From Rhynochetos jubatus (taxonomy: Eukaryota > Chordata > Aves > Eurypygiformes > Rhynochetidae), in contig CM050648.1 in NCBI GenBank assembly GCA_027574665.1, forward strand, positions 43,123,700 to 43,187,699: a stretch of 64,000 bases of DNA, in the 5' to 3' direction. A program made the position numbers and the translations under genes. Below, piece by piece: positions 53,308 through 64,000 of this stretch. Each line of letters opens with the position of its first letter. The first letter of the stretch is position 1. The notes beneath the pieces are model-generated. The model made no database searches, had not been told where the DNA came from, and saw only the letters and a program-made list of their open reading frames with translations.

Positions 53308-56300
53308 TTTCATCTTTGTGATTGTCTAAGACAATCTCTGAAATTCTCTTCTACGATGATGTGTATATTGTGGTTTCTGAAGGAATACTGTGTGGGTCAC
53401 TGCCTTGCAGCATGAGCAGGATACAGTTTTTGCAATGCTGCAATATATATTTTAACCTTGTTACACTCACTTGACTATTCCAGAACAATAGGACATCATT
53501 TATCTTGAAGAACTTTTTGCTAAAACTTTTAGCCTCTTCCATATCAATTTTAACACCATAAATAAAAAAAATTATCCTGCTAGAGATGTCTGAATTTATT
53601 GCTGGCTGCTAACACAATAAATTTAATCTGGATAGCTTTTGAGACTTTCCTAACTCTTCATCAATTTAAGAGGTGGATTAAGCATTCTACAAGCATCGTG
53701 TGTCTTTAAACCCTACAACATCCCATAAACACTTGGTAAAATTCAAGGTAAATATAATTCAATATCTACAGTCAAAACTTCAGATTAGAATGACGGATTC
53801 ACACCTCAAAATAGTCAGATGATTTTATATTTTATGTCGAAATACTTAAGATTTATTGCTAGAATTTACAGGTTAAATTGCTGTTGACATTTAAATGTGA
53901 AAGTTCTGGCTGAAACCAAACACATTTCTGGTGGAGCCCAGCAAGGACAGGCTCACTTGGCCAGCATGTGGGACATCAGGACAGTTGTTATATCTGGTCT
54001 GGAGCAAGGAGGTGAGCCTTGGCTTCTACATGTCTAGCAAGAGTTTTGGCTATTAGATTAGAGAGCAATCTGCCTTTCTCTGAATATTTGTTTATCTACA
54101 ATGGATTGGCTACAAGATGAAAGGCTAAAGCCTAAAGATGGGTTGTTTCTGTAACGCTAAGCATCAGCTTGTTTGCCAGCCACAGCTGCTGGAGCTCCTT
54201 CTCACTCTCATCTGTGTGTACACATGCAGCCATCTTCAGCAGTAATAAAGTGCCATCGAAATAGTTTCTACAGAAATTGTGTTCAAGAACAGGTTATTTG
54301 CAGATCTTGGTCTTTCCTGGCTTGAGGAAAGCCTGCTATACAAGACAGCGTCTTTGCCAGCTGCTCACAGAACAGTCTCAGGGAATTTGTCTGTTGTGTA
54401 AAGTTACTTAGAGCCACTGGATGACACACCTATAAAAAGTGTTTACATTCTGGTTACCTGCAAGTGAATTTTAGAAGTAACCTTGCTTTTAGTTACGATG
54501 AAGATTTTCTTAGAAATTGCAAATCTGCCTAAGAATCTGGGTGTTGGGCTCAGTCTAAGGCAAATATTTCTTAGGAGAGTTTCTGCCTATAAAGTGCAAA
54601 TAAGCCCAAGGGTTACATGTTGTCTGGAACATCACATGCTGTACGCATGTCTCCTGTTTTCTAAATCTAATCAGTGATTTGTTTCTGACATATGAAATAA
54701 GCACTTCTATGCACGTTTAATGCCTTTTGTCCTTTACTGTGTGGATAAACCCCAGGTTGTTCCACCTTTAATAGCCAGCTGTGTAAAATCCTGGCTGGCC
54801 AACTCTCTCTCCCTGCTGGTAAAAAGCAGCAGTTTCTGCCACTTTGCATGACAGAGCAGGTACGAAGACACAGGCAGAAAAGACACACTGGCGTCTTCAC
54901 TTAAAGCATTCTGTTGAAACAGTGAAAATATTGGGCACTAAAATACTTTCTGTTCTTCAGGTTTCAAAGGATCTTCGCATTTACTAAAAAAAAAAATCCT
55001 TCAGTACGTAGAACAATTAGCAACCTAAAGCAGTTAGTCATCTTCTTTTACCACAATTGAAAAGTACTTTGGAAAATTAGCTGGTATGGGATTTTAATTT
55101 ATTCAAATAAAAAGGAACTGCCTCGGTGCCATTTACTTTATGAATATGCTAATAATTTGTAATAATAGGCAGTTATACTAACAGTAAAAGAGATGAAATC
55201 AGAAAAAAGGTGAAGACAACCCAGTCATGGGGTATACTTCAATGTAATGTCTAAGTCTTTGATGATTGTCTTTGTTCCTCTGCCAAAGTCTTAATTTACA
55301 CTCAATGTTTCTTTTCGGTGCCACTGGCTCACACTAACGTTACCTAGTCAACTCTTTCTCCTTCTGTAGTTTTTGTTCAGCTGGGGTTGCTCTTGCAATT
55401 TTCTGTGTTATATTTCTAGCGATTTTCTTTTCCTTGCCCTCCTCCTTGTCTTTTTGAAATTAAATTTTTAGCCTGATATTTTTACTCCATGAGCAGTCTC
55501 ACGGAATTTAGTGGTACTATATACATTAAGTAAAGTCAATACAATTGGACCTTGGTATTTTGTGTGACCCACTAGTACCCTTCTGAGTGAAGTATGAGTT
55601 TTCCACTTTGATGCTCAACACGGCTGGAAGTGATTGACAAATCGATCCCAGACTCATTTCTTCTTGCATCATTTATTTAAACATATGTCTGAAAAGATGC
55701 ACTGCCATATGCTGCAAAACATTGGCATGAGTTTTCAGATTCATTTTCACACTTAGTAATCTACAATTTAGTAACAGCATCAAACAATACAGTGTAAAAT
55801 GACCGTTTGTTGTTCTCTTTGTGACTTTTATCTTCCAATGAATGTTGCTATTTCATACACTGAAGCAAATGGCTGCAAAAAGCCTTGAAGTATGCACCTT
55901 TCTGTCACTTGATGCTGCTGACTAGTTGTAAATATAACCAGGGAAAAGCCTGAGTATGGGTGCATACCTTGCTTGGTGGCACCGTGTCAGGGCATCGACA
56001 GCTATTGCAGTTTATTCTGAAAAGAGTGTCAGGGGTGGATACCAGCTGCCTCTTCCCTGGGGTGCTCTGTCCCCGTCTTGTACAGAGCTCATGTTTTTTT
56101 TGGGTGTGCTCTGGCTAAATGTGCTCTATGCGCAGTTTGACAAGTTTTGGACTTCCCCCCCAACCCGTGAGTAATTGCTTGCCAGTTCTTAAACTTCCGT
56201 TCAGTCAGTGATGCTCAAATAAACCTGAATAACCTCAAATAATCCAGGGTTTGTTTTGTGAGTATCATGGGTGAATATGTATTTAAATAACCTCTTTGTC

Positions 56301-59300
56301 ACTTCACTCCTGCTCCTGCACCAAGGAAAGCTTTGCCCTCCACGTTTGATTTTTCTTGATACTCTTCACTCTCAGCATCGCTCAGCACTGCTCACTCCTG
56401 CGGCTCAAGTGGGTTCTCTGTGGTATCGACTGAACAACTAATAGGACTCGATTAGTAGGGAAAAGGGAAGGGGGAACAGCTAAAGGAGCTGTAGCCATCC
56501 CCATTCTACCCTGGAGTAAGCAGGCTGGCTTAGTCAGGCACAACCCCTGTTCAGAGAGCTAAATTCACCCCTCTTGTATCACAACGCTGCTGTGCTCAAG
56601 CAATTAATTATGTGTGAAGGAAGGTGCCAAAATCAGGAGGCAGAGGAGGTGGGAGGGGCAAGGTTTAGGGGTTGTATATGTAAAATTTGCTTTTATCTAG
56701 CTCCAGCGACACCATTTGTTTTCAGTCTGATTCTTCTGCCAGACATCAGAAAAAAGTGAACAAACAATTCTAAGCCTGAAGCAAAGAAGATTAAGATTTG
56801 GGTATCACTGGCACGTAATCAACACAGTTCTTACCTCCTGAAAATGAATAATCTTTCTTTTCTTGACAGAAAGGTAAAGACAAGGCTCCAGGAGCTTGAC
56901 CTCTCTGGGGACAAGTTACTACTTGTTCCGCACCGTCTACTGGGATCATCTCAAAAAGAATCAACCAGGCTAATCTTAAAGTGACCATAAAATTCACCAT
57001 TGGCATCATCAGCATCTCATGTCTCAGAACCAAAGCTGGGTGGAAGTTTGGGTTGCATTAGCTGATTCCCATTCCCTCTCTGGAGCAGAGTACCAACTAC
57101 CAGCAGAACTGTACTTCCACATGCTGGGAAGCCAAGGTAAAAGATGATTAACTGATAGTGCCCTGCAGGAGAAGTATTTGTAAATAATAGAAACACTTGG
57201 TTTTGTTCAGTTTTGTTTCTTTTTTTAGTTATAACCACCCATCTGTATCACATGATCTGGTCTGTGGACCAGATGTCTGTCTCTCTTCTACAGATATCTG
57301 AGGAATGCTACGATTTTATCTTTTAAGGAGAGGCACTAGAAATTGGTCTTCAGCCCATGTTGAGCTGCTCTCTGCATCCTTGCATCTCCTCTGGGAGTCA
57401 CAGCTGCAGCCTGCTCCTGAAAAGCAGGAAGATATAAAACTTCTGGCTGGGGTCCTTGATGAAATGAAATGCAGGGAAGATGGCAAAGTGCTGACCTGCT
57501 TTGACAGTTCTGCCCCTGCTCCGAGGCGCTGGGCTGTGTGCCACAGCTGGCTGGGGAGCAGCAGCGTGACTGGAGAGCAGAGCAGGTGGCTGCTGTTATC
57601 ACCTGCTGAACTCATTAATCCCAGTCACCCACCTCCTCTCTGCTAGTGCGCTCCCGTTTGTACAACACCCTCCTTTTTAAAAGGAGGGTCAGAAACCTTT
57701 CAACACCCGTCCAGTGCCTCCCTGCAGTTGGCAGTTTGAGTGTGGCTGGTCTCACATCACCCTCCAAAGGATTTTCCTGTGGAAGATGGATGTGTCTTGG
57801 GACAGGCCACAGAGCCTGTCCTGGTGCTCAGGGTTTCATTGGGTTGGCTTCTGAAGGTGACAGTGGAGATCTGTGCTAGCAATTTATTTTAAAATGTAAC
57901 CTGAACTTGTGCCATCTAAAAGTAAAAGACAAAGTGCAAGTCTTATGCTGAAGATTTAGTCCACTATGACCAAAGTATGTGTACAAAATCTGTTTAAGAA
58001 GGTGTATTACATACACTTTCCCACCTCTCTTTTTCCCTTTCCTCTCTATGGCTGATCTTTGAAGAGGATAATAAAACACCATTTCCCGAGAGCTGTGTTC
58101 ACACAGAAAGCTAATGTTTCTGGATAGAGAGAGACAGAACTTGGTTTCCCTGGCAACTGGAGCCACTGGAAAGCATTTCCAACATCTCCTCCCTTTACTC
58201 AGATACGCTATTAGTGTAGCCTTTGGTCAATAAGATAGTAAACCCAATTATGAACTAAAAACAGCATCTCGATAGCCTGCCCCTCTTAACTCATTTGGCC
58301 TCCCTCCCAACCTCTAGAATATCAAAGTATCCAGTGTTACAATTCACGTTTGAACTTCAAGATCTGCCTTATGCTGCTCATTTAACTAAAACCTAGAAAA
58401 TGTCATGGTCTTCTGGGAAATAATGTTGGCAGCTAAACAGCTTTCACTCAAAACCTGCATGTTCTGGCGGGATGGAGCTGGGCCTCTGCTGCAGTACGGT
58501 GAGCGGGTGCCACACAGAGTCGTGCCAGTGACTCAGTGCGGTTCATTCTTACCTCTGAGTCAGGGCTGAATTAATGTCCCGGCATATTGTTAGTGTTTTG
58601 AAGCAGTGTGCTGATGGGGGCAGCTCTTTTCTTTAGTTTTTGGTAATAAAAAAAGACAATGCTGAAGCCCTTCCCACCCGCTATTATTAAATATTGCATA
58701 TCTCCCTCCTGCCATGTTCCTTATTCATTCAAAGAATTTCACTAGGATTGCAAAAGAAAACACTTTACAGATATAAAAATTCCCAATTTATGGTTTTCAT
58801 TCCACTTAAATGTCAGAATATTGTGTAACTGATCTGTGAACAAGGCAGAGACCATGGGGAAAAAAATATGGTTGCATAAATGCCCATGTATTGTAGTGTC
58901 TAGATATCGAACAACTGAGTGTGGTATTTCTATACCTTTGAGGGCTGGAATGCAAAGCTTAAACAACATTCCCTAAACATGGAATGTGTTATATAATTTG
59001 TATTTTAATGAAAATAATCCAGGTTATTTCTGGTTTGTGTCTCAAAGTCCAGTGAGGCGAACACTGACCCTACTGTAGTGAAAAAGTATGAGGGCATGTG
59101 AGCCACAGGTTTGTAACAACAGAAAGATGTAGATGAGTGGTGAGACCGTGCTTTTGTGCTGTCTGTCTTCCCTAAATATTTCCTTACTTGCCCTTGAAAG
59201 AACATGGCATTTTTTCTAATGTGGTCCCTCAGAGGGAATAGTGACTTCTGGCACTGAGGTGTGGATAGAACGGGTTAGGCCACCTGCAAACTTTTTCTTA

Positions 59301-59577
59301 CTCTTCTCTCATGACTTCAGGATACTCCTGGCCTTTTCTGCAGAGCTATTGGGAAGGGCACAGAGGGACTGAGTAGTTATGTGTTGAAGGAGAAGACAAT
59401 GGTGATGGAGTGTGGTTCTCCCTTTCCCCTTGGTTTTTCTGTTTATATCCTTGCAGGTGTTTCCAGTACATGTGATGGAACCAGTTACTGCTGGTAAGCG
59501 AGATATTAATGTTTTCATTAAGAAAGCAAACACAAGAAAGGAAAAAGATTATTTTTAACAGGTCACATCAATGACAA
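53308..59577. other. 6.3-kb intergenic stretch between solo LTR and CR1
   Basis: Mostly AT-rich DNA. A GC-richer patch at about 57340-57650 has open frames on both strands (113 and 99 codons) that shadow each other and carry no domain. The AP-1-like pair lies near 58530. Confidence 0.6.
58529..58562. promoter_or_regulatory. Pair of AP-1-like sites
   Basis: TGACTCA (58529-58535) and its reverse complement TGAGTCA (58556-58562) stand 27 bases apart, start to start, inside a locally GC-richer patch about 5.2 kb upstream of the OPRK1 start. Both are exact AP-1 (Fos/Jun) core sites, and both are followed by G, which also suits NF-E2/Maf-type factors. Function is inferred from motif only. Confidence 0.4.
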
Positions 59578-60816
59578 ATTTAATGGCCTTCCATAATGGG
59601 CTTACAGTGTTGGTGGATAAAGGTAGAGCAACTGATGTCATCTACCTGGAATTGTGCAAAGCATTTAACACTGTCCCACATGACGTCATTGTCTCTGAAT
59701 TGGAGAGACTTGGATTTGACAGATGGGCCCCTCAGTGGAAGAAGAATTGGGTGGATGGTTGCACTCAGAGAGTTGTGGTCAAGGGCTCGATGTCCAAGTG
59801 GAGGCCAGTGACAAATGGCATTCCTCAGGGGTCAGTACTGGGACTGGCACTGTTCAGAATCTTTTTCAGTGACATGGACAGTACTGAGTGCACCCTCAGC
59901 AAGTTTGTCAATGACACCAAGCTGTGTGGTGCGGTCAACACGCTGGAAGGAAGGGATGCCATCCAGAGGGACCTGGACAGGCTGGAGAGGTGGGCCTGTG
60001 CCAACCTCATGGAGTTCAACAAGGCCAAGTGCAAGGTCCTGCAACTGGGTTGGGGCAGTCCCAACTACAAGTACAGGTTGGGTAGAGAATGGATTGAGAG
60101 CAGCCCTGAGGAGAAGGACTTGGGGTACTGGTGGATGAAAAGCTGGACATGAGCTGTCAGTGTGCGCTGGCAGCCCAGAAAGTCAACCATATCCTGGGCT
60201 GTATCAGGAGAAGCATGGCCAGAAGGTCAAGGGAGGGGATTCTTCCCCTTTACTCTTCTCTTGTGAGACCCCACCTGCATTACTGCGTCCAGCTCTGGGG
60301 CCCTCAACATAAGAAGGATATCAGCTGGTTGGAGTGAGTCCAGAGTAGGCCATGGATAACCATCCAGAGATGCTCAGAGGGCTGGAGCACCTCTGCTATG
60401 GGGACAGGCTGAGAGAGTTGGGCTTGTTCAGCCTGGAGAAGAGAAGGCTCTGGGGAGACCTTATAGCACCTTCCAGTACCTGAAGGGGCCGACAAGAAAG
60501 CTGGGGTTGCGTGTCTTTTTACAAGGGCCTGTAGTGATAGGACAAGGGAGCAATGGCTTTGAACTGAAAGAGGGTAGATTTAGTTTGGATATAAGGAAGA
60601 AAATATTTATGGAGAGGGTGGTGAGGCACTGGCACAGGTTGCCCAGAGAAGCTGTGGGTGCCCCATCCCTGGCAGTGTTCAAGGCCAGGCTGGATGAGGC
60701 TTTGAGCAACCTGGTCTAGTAGAACGTGTCCCTGCCCATGGCAGGGGGGTTGGAACTAGATGGTCTTTAAGGTCCCTTCCAACCCCAACAATTCTATAAT
60801 TTTATAATTCTATGGA
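59578..60816 (+). repeat. CR1 LINE with reverse-transcriptase segment and complete 3' end
   Basis: This is the longest CR1 reading frame of the window, open to 60152. It shows [20 protein letters not shown], then [10 protein letters not shown], then FVNDTKL (from 59904) and [20 protein letters not shown]. The catalytic FADD box reads FVND here, so the first aspartate is Asn (59910-59912), which should abolish polymerase activity. The frame shifts near 60120-60128 inside a G run, and later RT text ([18 protein letters not shown]) continues in another frame. The tail ends AATTCTATAATTTTATAATT plus CTATGG. It is 5'-truncated, with no endonuclease domain. Confidence 0.95.
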
Positions 60817-62835
60817 TTTGACTTGACTTTCAGAAGAAAAGGCATTTCTCTAGCCCAATGCTTTTTTCCTGCTATTTTACAAAGACCTACAGTTACAAAG
60901 AGCCAGAGTTGAGCCTCCAATGTGGATCACATACAGACAGAAAGCACCAGGCAACTTAAACGTTGTCTCTGACTTGCAATGCAATTTGTGGTTATGGTCA
61001 AATTCCACCTCATTCCAGTCCCATGTTGTTGCAATGCACACTCCATTAAGGATCAGTGACCATAGCTGAGCACTATTTTTTTGTTCTCTCTGGAGAGTTT
61101 AGCACAGAATTTAGCTAGAGAAAGAGTAGCTTACTGTTCAGCCACTGATGCTTGAAAAAGCTATTAATCTTACTGAATTTGTACATCATCTGTGCTTTAG
61201 ATTTATGTAGAGTAATAGTAGACTTTTCTTCTCCATATAGAAGTTTCTTGTCCACCTGTAGCAATTGCAGAGTGAGAAACTGTTGCTTTTTTCTCCTTCA
61301 CTTCAGGCTAACTTTTAGGATCCATTTTACTGTTTATTTTGCAGTATATGCTCCAATTTTAGGTGCTTATCAAACATAATGATTGCTCATAAGAGATGGA
61401 TAATCAATGAATGCTGAAATATTGCTACCTTACAGCTCTCCTGTATATTTTAATTCCAGAATGAGGAGAAGTCCAGGAAAAATATTAACAAGAAGTTGAA
61501 ATTTGCCAAGGAAATCTACATATGAAAAGAAGTAGGTGTAACAATTCTTTTCAGTACATTTGAAAAAGCCCATGGATTGCACAGGATAAAACCAGGATGG
61601 AGGGTGCATTTTACATTAGGATCTCCCTTTATCTTCTAAGAAATTATTATTGTCCCACGTATGTGTTCCATCTTTACAATGTATTTGGCTTGGGGGTGTT
61701 TTTGTCACGTTTTCTGTTTTGCAATTTTTTTACATCTTTATTAAGGGTGAAACCTTTAGACAACTCCATACAGATGATAGCGAGCAGATGCTCTTCCAGA
61801 GAAAGCAGTGACTAGAGTCAAAGCCATCACCACATTTGCACAAGTCTCTGTCTCTAAGAGAAGGGATTCCATACCTTTTAAAACTCGTCCATGACTTTTG
61901 ACTCTACACCTGACATAATATCTCATCTTGATCTTTCTAAAAATCTTTTTAGAAATAGAAATGGCAACCTGATCACAGACACTCAACAAGTGGAGCACAA
62001 AGTGAAGTTTCAACATTAGAAAAGGATGAAGGAAACCCATAGCCCCTTTCAAGGCCCTCTAAGCTTCACCAAATACCCAGAGAGGCATGACCATGTGCTA
62101 TTGCCAGCACAGACCTGCTTTCCCACTGTGGACTTCGAGATGCAGACAGCCTAGCCGTTCCCCACCTCTTCCAAGGGAGCGGGAACAACTCAGGGTCTTG
62201 CCTCACCTCTCCAAATCTGCCATTTAGAGAGACTTTTGGTGGGGAATTCAAAGTCTGTGTGCAAATTAAGGGATATCCTGAATACAGATTGGTGCATTCC
62301 GAACCCCTGCTTGATGGAGTATATTGGGGATAAGCTCTGAGGGATGTGATTTCTGCACACACGATCTCGCCAGCTGCAGCTGGAGCCTAGGGAGAGCAGG
62401 ACTCCAGCAGTGCTAGAGTGAATTCTTGCCTTCTCACACAGTGTGTGACAGCTTGGGTAAACAGAGGACAGTAATTGGGGTGCCTTTGTTTTGGTAGCCA
62501 GCTTCTGAGTCTCCTCCAAGTTGCAGGTGTAAAGGAACAGGGGCACAGCCACCCAATGAGAAGTGTTTTGGATGCAGAAATGTGGAACTGAGGCACGAAA
62601 GAACTGATGGACCAGGCAAGGTCCAACTGAAAATTTGTTTCATTCAGCATCTACTAGTCTGTAAAGCATGTGGGATTCAGTAAGGCAGAGGGGGGATCAT
62701 TGCTTAAGGCCTGGGATTGCGTGGGGAATGAGGAAAGGCGACCTGGAAAAGTGTATTAAAAATAAGCATTCATTCAATGCAGAACTCATTTCTTGCTTTT
62801 CTCTTAATTTATCTGCCTCTCAGTGTTTAGACAAA
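60817..62835. other. Intergenic DNA just upstream of the OPRK1 promoter candidate
   Basis: It is AT-rich to about 62040, then of mixed composition. The frames at 62066-62650 are all on the minus strand, overlap one another and show no domain. Distal promoter elements could lie here but cannot be told from background. Confidence 0.6.
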
Positions 62836-63186
62836 AGTCATGTGAGCTTCTGAGCTGCGGGGACAGAGGCAGAGGAGAACGTGTGCATCAGTGCAGAGTG
62901 CTGCTGGAGCCCTGGCAGAGCGAGAGGCAGGCAGAGGCAGCCTGAGAGGGAAAAGGAAAAGTGGTGGGAGCTGGAACAGCAGCCACTGCTGCTACCAAGT
63001 AGCAGCTCATGCCCGGGAGTCGGCTCTGCTGCCAGCTCTCCTCTCCGAAGGTGCAGGTGCCTCAGGTTCAAAAGTCCTAGGAGGTTGGTGGTACTTCCAG
63101 GAGCCAAGTGGAGCTGCTTTATTTTTTGTTTTTCCTGCGAAGAACATCTGTTTGAGGACTGCGCTCCTTTTCCTGGACTGAAAGAG
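62836..63186 (+). promoter_or_regulatory. OPRK1: Candidate untranslated exon 1 and promoter region of OPRK1
   Basis: This stretch is clearly GC-richer than the AT-rich DNA to its left, with a handful of CpGs, a CATGTG E-box near 62839 and no TATA box. It ends just before a possible splice donor at 63187 and lies about 560 bases upstream of the OPRK1 ATG, which fits a TATA-less promoter plus noncoding first exon. It contains an ATG directly followed by TGA (62840-62845) and a 23-codon upstream ORF (63009-63080). The transcription start cannot be placed from sequence. The long frames through here start at GTG, not ATG, and are not credible proteins. Confidence 0.5.
63009..63080 (+). other. Possible upstream ORF in the OPRK1 leader
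   Basis: ATG at 63009 opens 23 codons, beginning MPGSRLCCQL, and closes with TAG at 63078-63080. If the exon 1 candidate is right, this ORF sits in the 5' leader, with no further ATG in the spliced leader before the receptor start. It could lower receptor translation. The peptide resembles nothing I know, and its role is inferred from position only. Confidence 0.35.
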
Positions 63187-63684
63187 GTATTTTATATCAT
63201 TAGGGTTTCTGTTCTTTGAAAGCAGGTGTGGGATCAGGGAAAAAAGAACTCAGGGCTGGATGCCAAAGCAGATGTGCAGAGGGGTGGTGGGTTTCTCTCT
63301 CTCCTCTGCTTTACAGTACTGCTTAGGCAGTAAGGAGCTCCTGTCCTTAGGGTACTGTTTGACTGAAAATATGGAGGATGGGAGAGACAGGGTTAAAGCA
63401 TGGGGGTGGATCTGAGCTGTTTCCAAACTGATCTGTTTCTCTGTGCAGTCTCTGAAAGTGGACGAAAACTTTCCCTGTGCACCTGGAGGAACAGCACTTA
63501 CCCACTACATAGCGAGATGTAAAACTTGTACTTAATATGAATGTGTTTTGCTTAAATCTCTTCTCAGTGAATTACGCTTCCCATCACAGCAGAGCCCCCC
63601 TTAACATGTACACGTTTCAGAGGTCTTAACATCTGGTGGCTGTGGTAGCACTTCTGTGTCTTTCCCTTTCTTCCCTCTTTCCAG
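63187..63684 (+). other. OPRK1: Probable intron 1 of OPRK1
   Basis: The intron would run from a GT after AAAGAG (63187) to the AG at 63684, 498 bases. A second possible donor, CAG followed by GTGTGG, lies at 63226 and would shorten it to 459 bases. Neither donor is a perfect match to the consensus, so the 5' boundary is uncertain. In mouse a short intron 1 also contains a second promoter, so transcripts that retain this stretch are conceivable here. No coding sequence is seen in it. Confidence 0.5.
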
Positions 63685-63746
63685 CGTACTTGCTTCCTGC
63701 GGTCTACACTCTCCTCCCAGTCTCCTTCTGGCCCGTCTGTGCCTCT
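63685..63746 (+). other. OPRK1: OPRK1 5' UTR part of the first coding exon
   Basis: A splice acceptor ends in CAG at 63684, preceded by a nearly pure pyrimidine tract from about 63657. A branch-point-like CTTAAC lies at 63625-63630. The 62 bases between acceptor and ATG hold no other ATG and no stop in the receptor frame. Opioid receptor genes of mammals have an untranslated first exon spliced to the exon holding the start codon, which fits. The exact acceptor is an inference from the motif. Confidence 0.7.
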
Positions 63747-64000
63747 ATGGATGCCCCTGTACAGATTTTCCGTGAGGAGCTGGACTCCACCTGCTCCCCG
63801 GGGCCCTGTCGTCCCCCCAGCACAAGCAGCAGCTGGCTCCTGGGCTGGACAGACTATGACAGCAATGCCACCGGGGCCTTCGGGGACGCACAGCACAACC
63901 ACACCAGCATCTCCCCCGCCATCCCCATCATCATCACTGCTGTCTACTCAGTGGTCTTTGTTGTTGGCTTGGTGGGAAACTCTCTGGTCATGTTTGTCAT
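63747..64000 (+). CDS. OPRK1: Kappa-type opioid receptor, first coding exon (partial, runs off window)
   Basis: The frame gives 84 complete codons and continues past the edge. It starts MDAPVQIFRE. The stretch from about residue 55, beginning SISPAIP and continuing through ITAVYSVVFVVG, matches what I know of the kappa opioid receptor, a class A Gi/o-coupled GPCR for dynorphin peptides in the neuronal plasma membrane. Residues 1-56 are the extracellular N-terminus. They carry two N-glycosylation sequons (N40-A-T and N51-H-T) and no signal peptide, as is usual for opioid receptors. Residues 57-84 are transmembrane helix 1, with the GNSLV motif whose Asn78 is the conserved position 1.50. Human KOR is about 380 residues, so roughly a fifth is present. 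The ATG is chosen because it gives the family N-terminus. It has G at +4 but T at -3, a middling context. Mu and delta receptors share the helix, but the N-terminus favours kappa. Confidence 0.95.
   Translation, partial: MDAPVQIFREELDSTCSPGPCRPPSTSSSWLLGWTDYDSNATGAFGDAQHNHTSISPAIPIIITAVYSVVFVVGLVGNSLVMFV

Noticed and set aside
57305-57646. 113-codon + strand frame with a 99-codon frame on the opposite strand
   Set aside because: Both arise from a GC-richer patch with few stops. They shadow one another and resemble no family.
62881-63219. Long frames (112 and 96 codons) through the OPRK1 promoter candidate
   Set aside because: They begin at GTG, not ATG, and lie in probable 5' UTR; the Ser/Arg/Ala-rich text reflects GC-rich leader sequence.
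1-64000. tRNA, rRNA, CRISPR arrays, bacterial-type operons
   Set aside because: No cloverleaf with A and B boxes, no rRNA text, no regularly spaced repeats, and no operon-like gene packing were seen; the DNA is vertebrate intergenic.

Overview
The window reads as bird nuclear DNA. It carries at least eleven CR1 LINE fragments, most of them 5'-truncated and ending in the ATTCTRTG-type 3' tail, together with LTR types common in avian genomes. It has no bacterial gene density and no long intact reading frames apart from one vertebrate receptor exon. The LTR types suggest a neognath, perhaps a neoavian, but the species cannot be fixed from the sequence.

Only one host protein-coding gene is recognisable, at the extreme right end. 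The + strand reading frame from 63747 to the window edge encodes the extracellular N-terminus and the start of transmembrane helix 1 of the kappa-type opioid receptor (OPRK1). A strong splice acceptor ends at 63684. A moderately GC-richer stretch at about 62836-63186 is the best candidate for the upstream untranslated exon and promoter. The remaining 62 kb or so looks like the intergenic flank upstream of OPRK1. I found no other exon, RNA gene or CRISPR array.

Layout: 1-4.5 kb holds three CR1 pieces, one with a reverse-transcriptase segment. 4.5-13.5 kb is unannotated AT-rich DNA. 13.5-14.1 kb is an LTR composite with inverted ends. 17.4-18.2 kb is a solo LTR. 18.8-28.6 kb has scattered CR1 tails and a truncated LTR that runs into triplet repeats. 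33.3-40.1 kb is CR1-rich and includes an old CR1, an LTR fragment and a CR1 with an internal gap. 44.5 kb is an antisense CR1. 52.5-53.3 kb is a second solo LTR, flanked by an exact 5-bp duplication. 53.3-59.6 kb is unique DNA with a close pair of AP-1-like sites. 59.6-60.8 kb is a CR1 with a readable RT segment. 60.8-64 kb leads into OPRK1.

I did not find a new multi-gene system. The most useful observations are the position and start of OPRK1, a possible upstream ORF in its leader, the AP-1-like pair about 5 kb upstream, the two related solo LTRs, and the LTR composite with like ends facing outwards.
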